Shown here: positions 1 through 6,911 of the stretch, in pieces
Numbering within the stretch: position 1 is the first letter of the stretch
Layout: the number at the start of each line of letters is the position of its first letter
Source of the DNA: JAEUIZ01 sp046155605
Lineage (GTDB): Bacteria > Planctomycetota > Phycisphaerae > Phycisphaerales > UBA1924
Assembly: GCA_046155605.1 (NCBI GenBank)
Contig: JBJXFQ010000143.1
Location: 1 to 17,123, forward strand
Direction of reading: 5' to 3'
DNA: 17,123 nucleotides
Program-made: the position numbers and the translations under genes
The notes under the pieces: generated by a model
The model's database searches: none
Told to the model about the DNA's origin: nothing
What the model saw: only the letters and a program-made list of their open reading frames with translations

Positions 1-131
1 GCTACCTCAACTACTTCGCCGCCGGTGAGCAATACGCCAACTGCGACGCCTCGACCACGCCGCCGATCCTCAACGTCAACGACTTCGTCTGCTTCCTCAA
101 TCGCTTCGCGGCGGGATGCACCGGGCCGTGA
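1..131 (+). CDS. C-terminal fragment of a secreted protein with Phycisphaerales-type FAAG repeat
   Basis: Only the last 42 residues are present; the reading frame begins at base 3 and ends with TGA at 129-131. The fragment reads YLNYFAAGEQ, then YANCDASTTPPILNVNDF, then VCFLNRFAAGCTGP. The unit 'FLNxFAAG' therefore occurs twice around a Cys/Asp/Asn-rich loop. This resembles the dockerin-like, possibly calcium-binding C-terminal repeats that end many large secreted proteins of Phycisphaerales. The similarity is from memory of that family pattern. The function of the missing N-terminal part cannot be told. It converges with the dehydratase operon on the other strand, with 72 bases between the stops and no clear terminator hairpin. 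Confidence 0.75.
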   Translation, partial: YLNYFAAGEQYANCDASTTPPILNVNDFVCFLNRFAAGCTGP

Positions 132-203
132 GCGCATCGGGAGAGTTGCCGGGGCGACGGGCGTTGGGTGTAGCGTCGGCGCTCGAAGGGGGGTCGGAGC
201 GGC

Positions 204-716
204 TCACCACGCCACGTCGCTGATGCGCAGGAGCGTGCGGAACGAGTCGCCGAAGACGAAGTTGTGCTCGGGGAATCCGAGGCCCGCCATGTTGTTGTCG
301 ATGTGGCTGAAGATGAGGTCGATGCGTCCGATGCGGCGCTCGACCATCCCGGCAGTCCCGATCTCGAGGACCTCGACAATCCCAGACGTCGCCGCCCCTT
401 GTCGATCCATCCGATCGATGGTTGCCGTATAGCGGATCGTCCGACCGGGCTCGACATCCTCATCAAACTCGGCGAGCCCGATTTTCGCCAGGATCACCTT
501 CTCGCGGAAACGCTCGGCGTGGCCCACGAGCACGCCCGCCGCCTGCGCCATCCCCTCGACGATCAGCGACGCGGGCATGATGGGGATGCCGGGCGTCGTG
601 GCTGTCTTCTCGAAGTGGTCGTCGAAGAACTCCTCGGCAAAACTGAGGTTCTTGATGGCGACGATCCGCTTCCCCGGCTCAAGATGAATGATTCGATCGA
701 TCCACGACCATCGCAT
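204..716 (-). CDS. FabZ-like 3-hydroxyacyl-ACP dehydratase with loop insertion
   Basis: A 170-aa hot-dog-fold protein of the FabZ/FabA type, expected to dehydrate a 3-hydroxyacyl-ACP to the trans-2-enoyl-ACP in the cytoplasm. The active-site region reads DDHFEKTATTPGIPIMP followed by ASLIVEGMAQ, placing the catalytic His at residue 34 and Glu at 54. In ordinary FabZ the sequence runs HFPGxPxMPG and the His-Glu distance is 14; here it is 20 because six residues (EKTATT) sit between HF and PG. The C-terminal 40 residues are longer than in most FabZ. It is the last gene of a leftward operon: its ATG lies three bases after the stop of the ACP gene, with a purine-rich GGGGC just upstream. The family is clear; the substrate is unknown, and the protein might be a non-catalytic or specialised dehydratase. 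Confidence 0.85.
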   Translation of the reverse strand: MRWSWIDRIIHLEPGKRIVAIKNLSFAEEFFDDHFEKTATTPGIPIMPASLIVEGMAQAAGVLVGHAERFREKVILAKIGLAEFDEDVEPGRTIRYTATIDRMDRQGAATSGIVEVLEIGTAGMVERRIGRIDLIFSHIDNNMAGLGFPEHNFVFGDSFRTLLRISDVAW

Positions 717-719
717 CGA

Positions 720-1106
720 CTATGCCCCGGCCCGCTTGCGCTCGACAAACCGCACGATGGCGTCCACCGTGAAGATCGCGGGGACATTCACGATCGATGG
801 GTCCTTCTCGAGCCGCGTGAAGTCCCCGTGCGGGAGTTTCTGCTTGAGGGCCGCGATGCCCTGCGGTGTGACCTTGCCATCGACGACGTACCGCGGGTCC
901 TGCTGCACGTTCTCGGGGAACAACTCGCCCTGGGCGATCTTGAAGCCGAAGGTCTGCTCGAGTTTGAAGACGATGTCGAGGAAGTCGATGGACTCGGCAC
1001 CTAGGTCGGTGGTAAGGATGGCCTGCGGCGTGACCTCGTCCTCATCAACGCCCATCGCGTCAACGAGCATCGACTGGACCTTCTTGAAGATCTCGTCTCG
1101 CGTCAT
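720..1106 (-). CDS. Acyl carrier protein, extended form
   Basis: A 128-aa acyl carrier protein. The phosphopantetheine attachment motif is DLGAESIDFLD at residues 34-44, with Ser39 as the predicted attachment site; the helix after it (IVFKLEQTFGFKI) is typical of ACP. Standard ACPs are about 80 aa. Here about 45 extra residues (roughly 60-108, including DPRYVVDGKVTPQGIAALKQ) lie between helix II and the last ACP-like helix (FTVDAIVRFVERK). The gene sits between two FabZ-like dehydratases in one operon, 50 bases after the upstream gene and 3 bases before the downstream one, so it probably carries the acyl chain that they process. An upstream GGAG is a plausible ribosome binding site. It is unlikely to be the housekeeping ACP because of the insertion. 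Confidence 0.9.
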   Translation of the reverse strand: MTRDEIFKKVQSMLVDAMGVDEDEVTPQAILTTDLGAESIDFLDIVFKLEQTFGFKIAQGELFPENVQQDPRYVVDGKVTPQGIAALKQKLPHGDFTRLEKDPSIVNVPAIFTVDAIVRFVERKRAGA

Positions 1107-1156
1107 GGATCGTCTCCAAACCCCCGATGTTCCTGCGTCGGACGGCGAGTTTAGGC

Positions 1157-1597
1157 CTACGCCAACGGCTTCACCAATCGGCTCTCGGCAATGCGGGCCG
1201 GACGGAGCGAGAATCGGCCCGCGACGGCGACCGGGCCATCGCCCTTGCTGGTGTCGCCCCCGGGCTCGACGAGCGTCCCCTCGCCGCGAAAGTCGGCGCT
1301 GCCGTCGTCGCCGCGGCTGAGGAGATCGACCTCGACGCGCAGCGACGACCCGGGTTGCACGAATCGGCCGTATTTGAAGGCGCGGGCGCGGCCCAGGACC
1401 ATCGGGCGGCCGTCGGCGCGAGCGCCAAGCAGTTCGCGCGCGGCCTGCACAAGGGCCTCGAGCATCATCACGCCCGGAAGCACCGGGAACGACTTGAAGT
1501 GGTCGTCCATGTACTCCTCGGCCATGGAGACGTGCTTGACCGTGACGATTCGGTCGGGCGAACGTTCGAGAACGCGATCCACGAGGATAAAGCGCAT
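1157..1597 (-). CDS. FabZ-like 3-hydroxyacyl-ACP dehydratase, first gene of operon
   Basis: A 146-aa hot-dog-fold protein, the normal FabZ length. The active-site stretch is DDHFKSFPVLPGVMMLEALVQ without insertion: His33 and Glu47 are 14 apart, as in FabZ, but the usual PG after HF is KS. The ATG at 1597 is chosen because MRFILVDRV matches the usual FabZ start; in-frame codons continue upstream but would add about 30 low-complexity residues overlapping the recO promoter region. It heads the operon FabZ-like / ACP / FabZ-like and is divergent from recO. No Shine-Dalgarno is visible; instead TACGCT ends six bases before the ATG, suggesting a leaderless transcript. The substrate is unknown. Lipid A or another special 3-hydroxy fatty acid is a possible destination, which is inference only. 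Confidence 0.85.
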   Translation of the reverse strand: MRFILVDRVLERSPDRIVTVKHVSMAEEYMDDHFKSFPVLPGVMMLEALVQAARELLGARADGRPMVLGRARAFKYGRFVQPGSSLRVEVDLLSRGDDGSADFRGEGTLVEPGGDTSKGDGPVAVAGRFSLRPARIAESRLVKPLA

Positions 1598-1603
1598 GGG
1601 CGG

Positions 1604-1609
1604 AGCGTA
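1604..1609 (-). promoter_or_regulatory. Putative -10 element (TACGCT) for the dehydratase operon
   Basis: On the minus strand TACGCT is followed by six bases and then the ATG at 1597. This fits a -10 (TANNNT) placed for a leaderless mRNA. No convincing -35 hexamer is seen at the usual distance. Confidence 0.5.
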
Positions 1610-1684
1610 TGGCGGGTCAGGGCGTCGGTTCGCGAACAACCCGCGATGCGCCTGACGGTCGCGCCCCGTCCGACACCCAACTCG

Positions 1685-1690
1685 TACCAT
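1685..1690 (+). promoter_or_regulatory. Putative -10 element (TACCAT) for recO
   Basis: TACCAT is followed by five bases and the recO ATG at 1696, with no ribosome binding site between. The spacing fits leaderless transcription. The divergent dehydratase -10 lies about 75 bases away in the same intergenic region. No good -35 is visible. Confidence 0.5.
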
Positions 1691-1695
1691 CCGTC

Positions 1696-2469
1696 ATGCC
1701 CCCCACCAAGGACCAGGCGCTGTGCCTGCGGCAGATCGAGTGGTCCGAGACGAGCCAGATCGTCTGGCTCTTCGCGCTCGATCTCGGCATCGTGCGGGCC
1801 GTCGCCAAGGGCTCACGTCGGCCCGGTGAGCGCTTCTCCGGCGGGCTTGAACTCCTCACCCGCGGCGAAGCGATCCTCTACCTCAAGCCCGGCGCAGAAC
1901 TCGCCACGCTCGCGGCATGGGACTTGGTCGAGGTCCTTGCCGCGCCCCGCCGAACGCTCGAGGCCTTTTATGCCGGCATGTACCTCGCGGACCTCACCCT
2001 GCGGCTGCTTCAGGAGCGCGACCCGCATCCGCGGTTGTTTGACGCGCTGCTTCGATCGCTGCGCGCCCCGCCAGACGCAACCGCGGCCGCCGTGGTCGAG
2101 TGCCAGTGGGCCGCCCTCGATGAATGCGGCTATCGGCCCAAGTTGGACGCCGATATTGAGTCCAGCGGCGCGCTAAGCGACGCCTCGGCCTCGTTCCTAC
2201 CCCGGCGAGGGGGATTCACCTCTCGGCGAACAACGGAGAGCGAGCCCGCCTGGCGCGTCAGGCCACAGACCATGGCCGTCCTCCGATTGCTCGATCTACG
2301 TGGACGCAACGGGGCGGAGGTCGTCTCGCTGGCGCTGACGGACCTCCAGCGCGCCGCGCGACTGCTGGATGCGTACGCGAGAGAGATTCTCGGTCGCGAC
2401 GTGCCGGCCGCGGAAGCGCTATTTGGTGTCTGGTCCTCTGATGCCACGGGTCGGTCTCGCCGATCCTAA
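1696..2469 (+). CDS. recO: DNA repair protein RecO
   Basis: A 257-aa RecO, which in other bacteria loads RecA onto SSB-coated single-stranded DNA together with RecR. The N-terminal OB fold (about 1-80) shows the typical run ALCLRQIEWSETSQIVWLFALDLGIVRAVAKGSRRP, here seen in pieces: LRQIEWSETSQIVWLF, then VRAVAKGSRRPGERFSG and LELLTRGEA. The helical domain follows (about 85-240). Where many RecO proteins carry a four-cysteine zinc knuckle after 'GYxPxLDxC', this one reads ECGYRPKLDADIESSG with no CxxC, and GGF further on lacks its Cys, so zinc is probably not bound. The ATG at 1696 is chosen over an earlier in-frame start because it matches RecO N-termini and sits five bases after a -10-like TACCAT. 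The next gene follows closely on the same strand. Confidence 0.9.
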   Translation: MPPTKDQALCLRQIEWSETSQIVWLFALDLGIVRAVAKGSRRPGERFSGGLELLTRGEAILYLKPGAELATLAAWDLVEVLAAPRRTLEAFYAGMYLADLTLRLLQERDPHPRLFDALLRSLRAPPDATAAAVVECQWAALDECGYRPKLDADIESSGALSDASASFLPRRGGFTSRRTTESEPAWRVRPQTMAVLRLLDLRGRNGAEVVSLALTDLQRAARLLDAYAREILGRDVPAAEALFGVWSSDATGRSRRS

Positions 2470-2538
2470 GGGGCGTTGCCGTCACCGCATCGCGGGCAAG
2501 CGTCCGCGAAGATCAGAGGGGTTCGCACGTCCCGCGTC

Positions 2539-4014
2539 ATGGAACTCTCCGCGCTCGAACGCGTTCTCGGTTGCCCGACGCTGCCCTCGCTGCCGGCGGT
2601 GGCCGTCCGTGTCATCGATCTGACCAAGAGCCCGACCGTCTCGATGGACGAACTCGCCGAGGTCATCCGCAACGACCAGGGCCTCGCCACCAAGATCCTC
2701 CGCACGGTCAACTCGAGTTATTACGGGCTCCGCCGGCGATGCTCCACCATCAGCCAGGCCCTCGTCATGCTCGGGATGTCGACCGTCAAAACGCTCGCCC
2801 TGAGTTTCTCGCTCGTCTCGGCCCTCGGGGATAAATCGCCCGGGTTTGATTACGTCGCGTACTGGCGGCGCGGGCTCTATTCCGCGGTCGCCGCACGGGC
2901 CATCGCCCGCCGAGCCAAGGTGGCGCTCGAAGAAGAAGCCTTCCTCTCCGGGCTCTTGCAGGACGTCGGCATGATGGCCCTCAAGCAGGGCCTCGGGCGC
3001 GAATATGTCGATCTCGTCAAGTCGGTGGGCCTGGAGCACGGCAAACTCGCAACCGCGGAACTCGGTGCCCTCGAGACCACGCATTCCGAGGTCGGCGCGC
3101 TGCTCGCCGAGCGATGGAAACTCCCCGACGAACTCATCGTCCCGGTACGCTTCCACGAACGCCCCACGGCAGCACCATCGGCGCACGTCGATGTCGTGCG
3201 GTGCGTGGCCCTGGGCAACCTCGTCCACGACGCCCTCACGCTGCCCGACGCGCGTGCCGCGCTCAATCGCTTCGCTTCGCGGCTCCAGGACTGGTTCGAT
3301 CTCTCCGCCGACATCGGCGACGAGTTGATCCGTCAGGTCGCGTCACAGGTCTCCGAACTCGGCTCGCTCTTCAAACTCGACACCGGTGCCGTACCCGACG
3401 CCGATGCGATCCTCGATTCCGCCCAGGCGCAGCGCGAGGACTTGGCGGCCAACCCCGCCGCCGACCCCATCGCAACGCTTGTCTCCGATGCCGACGATGC
3501 CGACCCGTTCACGGGACTGCTGACGCAAGTCGCGCTCACGCCCATCGCAGACAACCTCTTCGATGACGCCCGCAACTCGGGAGCGGCATTGACGGTGCTC
3601 GCGGTGGCGGTCGATGGCTATGCCGTCTATGCCAAGCAGTGGGGACCCGACGCGGGCGACGCGGTGATGGTCGAACTCGCCGCCACACTCCAGAAGCAGA
3701 TCGAGGGCGCGCCGGCGCACGCCTGTCGCTGGCACGAGAACATCGTCGTGCTCGTTCTCTTCGGCGTCGACCAGGCCGGCGCCATGGCACGAGCGACGGC
3801 GATCCGCGCCGCGGTGGAGTCCGAATCGATCGCCTGGAAACTTGACGGTCGAGTCTCTTGCACCGCGAGCGTGGGCACGGCCTCGCTCGTGGGCGGGCGC
3901 GGACCCTACCTGCGTGCTGATCAACTCATCTCATCGGCCATCCGCGCCCTCAACGCCGCTGCAGCCGCCGGCGGAAACTCGACCCGCGCCTTCGTGCCCC
4001 GCGCGGCGGCCTAG
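2539..4014 (+). CDS. HDOD domain protein with degenerate GGDEF-like C-terminal domain
   Basis: A 491-aa cytoplasmic signalling protein. The N-terminal HDOD domain (about 10-210) shows LPSLPAVAVRVIDL, IRNDQGLATKILRTVNSSYYG and TISQALVMLGMSTVKTLAL, followed by the FLSGLLQDVGMMAL stretch; HDOD lacks the catalytic HD residues of phosphohydrolases and usually acts as a regulatory or protein-interaction module. Residues about 322-480 follow the GGDEF pattern: DPFTGLLTQ for the opening, DGYAVYAKQWGPDAGDAVM for the Asp/GD helix and SVGTA near the end. But the signature GGDEF is replaced by CRWHENIVVL (396-405), so cyclic-di-GMP synthesis is not expected. The start is uncertain: ATG at 2539 fits the domain best but its AGAGGGG is 17 bases away; a TTG at 2476 would add 21 residues. 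It ends one base before the convergent M16 peptidase stop. Confidence 0.85.
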   Translation: MELSALERVLGCPTLPSLPAVAVRVIDLTKSPTVSMDELAEVIRNDQGLATKILRTVNSSYYGLRRRCSTISQALVMLGMSTVKTLALSFSLVSALGDKSPGFDYVAYWRRGLYSAVAARAIARRAKVALEEEAFLSGLLQDVGMMALKQGLGREYVDLVKSVGLEHGKLATAELGALETTHSEVGALLAERWKLPDELIVPVRFHERPTAAPSAHVDVVRCVALGNLVHDALTLPDARAALNRFASRLQDWFDLSADIGDELIRQVASQVSELGSLFKLDTGAVPDADAILDSAQAQREDLAANPAADPIATLVSDADDADPFTGLLTQVALTPIADNLFDDARNSGAALTVLAVAVDGYAVYAKQWGPDAGDAVMVELAATLQKQIEGAPAHACRWHENIVVLVLFGVDQAGAMARATAIRAAVESESIAWKLDGRVSCTASVGTASLVGGRGPYLRADQLISSAIRALNAAAAAGGNSTRAFVPRAAA

Positions 4015-4015
4015 A

Positions 4016-5236
4016 TCACGCCGGCAACAGCCGACCCGCCGTCTGCGGGCGAATCGGGAACGCCGCCGCCACCTCGCGCAGGTCGTCCAGTGTCACGCGA
4101 TTGATCCGCTCCAACTCTTCTTCCAGCGTCGTGTACCGGGCGAGATAAGTCCAGAGGCGGCCCAGCCTTTGCATCCGGTCCGCCGGCCTCTCCCCGCCCA
4201 ACGTCACGGCCGTCGCCAGTTTCGAGCGGAGTTTGGCGATGTCGTCCTCGGTCAGCGAAGCAACGAGGCCATCGATCTGCCGCATCGCCTCGTTCCAGAT
4301 GTCGTCGGCCCGCTCGGGGTCGCCGATCGCCAGCACCTGGAACTCGCCCGTGCCGTCGTGCGCGTCGTACGACGCGTGCGCCTCTTCGGCGATCCCCGTC
4401 TCGACCAGCGCCCAGTGCAAACGGCTGTTGTCCGCCGCGCCCAGGACCTGCGCCAGGAGCGTGGCCGCATATCGCCTCGGATCATCGATCGCCGGCGCGT
4501 CGGCCAAGCCCATCATGTACGCCCGATTGACCTTGGCGTCGCGCAGGACGAAATCGCCCCCGCCGACCCGCGGCCGGCGCGAGTCGCGCGCCACGCGCGT
4601 GGGCAGCCACGAGCCGCAGCGCGCCGCGACGCCCGCCTCGACCCGATCAAGATCAACGCGACCCGCCAGCGCGAGCACCGTGTTGTCCGCCGAGTACCGC
4701 TCGTTGAAATAGCCCGCCATCTGATCGCGCGAGAGCGCCGTGATCGTCTCGTCGGTGCCCAGGATTCGATGGCCCATCGGGTGCGCGCCGAAATGCACCT
4801 CCATCAGCCGCTCGTAGAGCACCCAGAACGGCTCATCCTTGTACATCTTGATCTCTTCGAGGATGACCGACTTCTCCGTCGTGAAGTCCGCCTCGCGCAG
4901 CGCGGGCCGCAGCATCCGCCCCAGCAGGTCCACCGTCTCGCACAGGTGCTCGGGCAGCACATGGGCGTAGAAGCACGTCATCTCCGCCGACGTAAAGGCG
5001 TTATTCCGCGCGCCCATGGCGTCGAACCGCTGGTTCAACTCCTCCGCCGTGATGTCCTCCGTCCCCTTGAACATCATGTGCTCGAGGAAATGGCTCACGC
5101 CCATCAACGGCGACGCCTCGTCTCGGGCACCGGTGCGCACGAAGAACCCGGCCGCCGACGAGTGCGCGTCGGGATCGACCTCGGCGATAATCCGAAGACC
5201 GTTGGACAGCACACGCTGATGAAACGTGACAGGCAT
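4016..5236 (-). CDS. M16 family zinc metallopeptidase (pitrilysin / processing-peptidase type)
   Basis: A 406-aa M16 peptidase with the inverted zinc motif HFLEH at residues 49-53 (H49, catalytic E52, H53) and the distal zinc ligand in SVILEEIKMYKDEP (E127 or E128), at the distance usual for the family. The N-terminus FHQRVLSNGLRIIAE is the conventional start of bacterial M16B proteins. The second, non-catalytic half (about 225-400) contains VNRAYMMGLADAPAIDDPRR and LLAQVLGAADNSRL, matching the M16 C-terminal domain. All active-site residues are present, so activity is expected. M16B enzymes often work in pairs, but no inactive partner gene lies beside it. No signal peptide is visible. The ATG lacks a Shine-Dalgarno; TAAACT lies five bases before it. 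It is divergent from the DinB-like gene. Confidence 0.92.
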   Translation of the reverse strand: MPVTFHQRVLSNGLRIIAEVDPDAHSSAAGFFVRTGARDEASPLMGVSHFLEHMMFKGTEDITAEELNQRFDAMGARNNAFTSAEMTCFYAHVLPEHLCETVDLLGRMLRPALREADFTTEKSVILEEIKMYKDEPFWVLYERLMEVHFGAHPMGHRILGTDETITALSRDQMAGYFNERYSADNTVLALAGRVDLDRVEAGVAARCGSWLPTRVARDSRRPRVGGGDFVLRDAKVNRAYMMGLADAPAIDDPRRYAATLLAQVLGAADNSRLHWALVETGIAEEAHASYDAHDGTGEFQVLAIGDPERADDIWNEAMRQIDGLVASLTEDDIAKLRSKLATAVTLGGERPADRMQRLGRLWTYLARYTTLEEELERINRVTLDDLREVAAAFPIRPQTAGRLLPA

Positions 5237-5241
5237 GACGC

Positions 5242-5247
5242 AGTTTA
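5242..5247 (-). promoter_or_regulatory. Putative -10 element (TAAACT) for the M16 peptidase gene
   Basis: On the minus strand TAAACT is followed by five bases and the ATG at 5236. This is the leaderless arrangement seen for several other genes in the window. No ribosome binding site is present. Confidence 0.5.
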
Positions 5248-5252
5248 CGCCG

Positions 5253-5258
5253 TACCAT
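5253..5258 (+). promoter_or_regulatory. Putative -10 element (TACCAT) for the DinB-like gene
   Basis: TACCAT is the same hexamer as before recO, but here it leaves room for a leader of about 20 bases that carries GGAG (5273-5276), eight bases before the ATG. It lies only five bases from the opposing -10 of the M16 gene, so the two promoters are back to back. Confidence 0.4.
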
Positions 5259-5284
5259 CCGCCTCCTCATCTGGAGACCTGACC

Positions 5285-5815
5285 ATGGGAGACTGGAGCA
5301 CCGCGATCGCCCGCCAGGGCAAGTTCGCCACGAACCTCGCCGAACTGCTGCTCAAGGGCATCTCGCCCGCGACCTTCGCCCGCAAGCCCGACATCGGCGG
5401 GAGGGTCATCGACACGAACCATCCGGCGTTCGTCTTCGGCCACCTCAGCCTCTACCCCTTTGGTGCCCTCACCATGCTCGGGCTCGACGCGACCAAGGCC
5501 CCCAAACCCGCCGGGTTTGACGACCTCTTCGCCGCGGGTAAGGAGTGCCGCGACGATCCCGCCGGAACGATCTATCCCCCGATGGACACGATCGTCTCGG
5601 CGTTCCGCGCTAACACCGCCGCGCTGCTTGCTGCGATCCCTGCTGTGAATGACTCACTCCTCCGCGAGCCCAACCCGCGCGAGGGTCGCTTCCGCGAGAT
5701 GTGCCCCACCATCGGCGAGGCCGTCGCGTTCTACACCTCCGCACACGTCATGATGCACATGGGCCAGATCAGCGCGTGGCGTCGGTGCTTTGGACTCGGC
5801 TCAGCCATGGGATGA
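5285..5815 (+). CDS. DinB-like / DUF1569-type putative metal-binding four-helix protein
   Basis: A 176-aa protein with the layout of the DinB superfamily: a helical protein with three metal-binding histidines. The candidates are H53 in HPAFVFGHLSLYP and H154 and H158 in SAHVMMHMGQIS, which matches the usual 'H...HxGQI' end motif. In characterised members of the superfamily the proteins act as thiol-dependent transferases or are of unknown function; nothing here fixes a substrate. The ATG at 5285 is supported by GGAG eight bases upstream, and a very long open frame upstream of it is antisense to the M16 peptidase and not coding. Its TGA (5813-5815) directly abuts the stop of the convergent nucleotidase gene. 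Confidence 0.75.
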   Translation: MGDWSTAIARQGKFATNLAELLLKGISPATFARKPDIGGRVIDTNHPAFVFGHLSLYPFGALTMLGLDATKAPKPAGFDDLFAAGKECRDDPAGTIYPPMDTIVSAFRANTAALLAAIPAVNDSLLREPNPREGRFREMCPTIGEAVAFYTSAHVMMHMGQISAWRRCFGLGSAMG

Positions 5816-6829
5816 TCAGGCCGTCGCCTTGATCGCCGACAGCAACTTCCCGTGCAGCGCCGGAGGCGCGGCCACGATTCCGCGGTTCTTCTCCAGCCGC
5901 CGTCCGCGAGAGAAGTCCAGCGCCCGCCCGTCGATATCCGTGACGGCACAACCCGCCTCGTGCGCGATCAGCGCTCCCGCCGCGTGGTCCCAGATCAGTT
6001 CGACGTACCCCTTCTTCGTCGGCAGCCGCAGGTAGGCGTCAGCCTGCCCGCGCGCGACGACGGCGTACTTGGCCTGGCTGTCCAGCCGCGCGGGCTCGCG
6101 CGTGGGCACGCCCATCGCCGATAGCCGCGCCAGCACCGCCGCCACCCCGTCCGCGCTGGTGTGGGCGTCCTCGACGGACATGCACACGCTCACCGGCTCG
6201 TCGGGCGCGTGATCCAGCCGCGTCACCCGGCGCGGGCTCTCTCGCAACTTGTCGCCGGTAAGTTCGAACGCGCCGGCCCCACGCACCGCGTAATACACGC
6301 TCCCGTGCCGATCCGGGCGATCCAGTGGCTGAGAGAAGTCCAGCGGCAAGTTCGGGCACCCTAGCACGCCCAGCACCACCTCGCCTCGCTCGACATAGGC
6401 CAGTGAGACCGCGTACTGCTGCCCGCGGAGGAACCCCTTCGTCCCGTCGATCGGGTCGAGCGTCCAGAAGCCGGCGTGGTGCGTGTCGCTCGCGCCGTCG
6501 TCGATCGCGTCGAGAAGTGTCGGGACGTCGGCCTCGGGCCAGGCCTCCTGCGCCGCGGCCAGCGTCGCGTCCAAGTGCGCGGTGTTCTCCGGGTTGCGGA
6601 GGAACGCCGAGGTCTCCTCGGCCACCAGCAGGGGCGGCGTCCCGAGTGCCTCACGCAGCCGCCGCGCTACGACCGCCTGCGACGCAAAGTCGGCAACCGT
6701 CACGGGACTGCGATCGTCCTTGACGATCCGCGCCACGCGCTGCATGTTCGCCTGCACCGCGCGCGTCACCCGACACGCATCGGCGACGGCGGCGAGGGCG
6801 GCGGGAAGACGACGGGCGGTGTCGGACAT
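5816..6829 (-). CDS. cysQ: 3'(2'),5'-bisphosphate nucleotidase, Hal2/CysQ type
   Basis: A 337-aa member of the lithium-sensitive phosphatase superfamily, closest in layout to yeast Hal2. It should hydrolyse 3'-phosphoadenosine 5'-phosphate (PAP) to AMP and phosphate in the cytoplasm. Metal-site motifs are intact: SPVTVADFASQ (41-51), VAEETSAF (69-76), WTLDPIDGTKGFLRG (122-136) and LIWDHAAG (278-285). The phrase SQAKYAVVARGQADAYLRLP before WDHAAG is characteristic of Hal2-type enzymes rather than inositol monophosphatases. It follows the APS kinase gene on the same strand after 82 bases, so the pair links PAPS formation with clearing of its by-product. The ATG at 6829 is preceded by GTGGTG and TACGCT (six bases away) and has no Shine-Dalgarno, so it may have its own leaderless promoter. 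The symbol is by function. Confidence 0.9.
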   Translation of the reverse strand: MSDTARRLPAALAAVADACRVTRAVQANMQRVARIVKDDRSPVTVADFASQAVVARRLREALGTPPLLVAEETSAFLRNPENTAHLDATLAAAQEAWPEADVPTLLDAIDDGASDTHHAGFWTLDPIDGTKGFLRGQQYAVSLAYVERGEVVLGVLGCPNLPLDFSQPLDRPDRHGSVYYAVRGAGAFELTGDKLRESPRRVTRLDHAPDEPVSVCMSVEDAHTSADGVAAVLARLSAMGVPTREPARLDSQAKYAVVARGQADAYLRLPTKKGYVELIWDHAAGALIAHEAGCAVTDIDGRALDFSRGRRLEKNRGIVAAPPALHGKLLSAIKATA

Positions 6830-6835
6830 CACCAC

Positions 6836-6841
6836 AGCGTA
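6836..6841 (-). promoter_or_regulatory. Putative -10 element (TACGCT) for the nucleotidase gene
   Basis: TACGCT on the minus strand lies six bases before the ATG at 6829, identical in hexamer to those of cysC and the dehydratase operon. It would allow the nucleotidase to be transcribed separately from cysC. Confidence 0.45.
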
Positions 6842-6911
6842 CGCGCGCTTCTCACCACCAGACCCTTGCGATTCGCCCCACACTCAAACGGCGACGCTCC
6901 CGTCCTCGGGG

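Noticed and set aside
132..203. Possible terminator between the left-edge gene and the dehydratase operon
   Set aside because: Only 4-base-pair stems such as AGCG-TCGG-CGCT were found and no T run.
3842..5284. A very long open frame upstream of and continuous with the DinB-like gene
   Set aside because: It is antisense to the M16 peptidase, is Arg/His-rich low-complexity sequence and lacks a ribosome binding site; the DinB-like domain begins exactly at the ATG at 5285.
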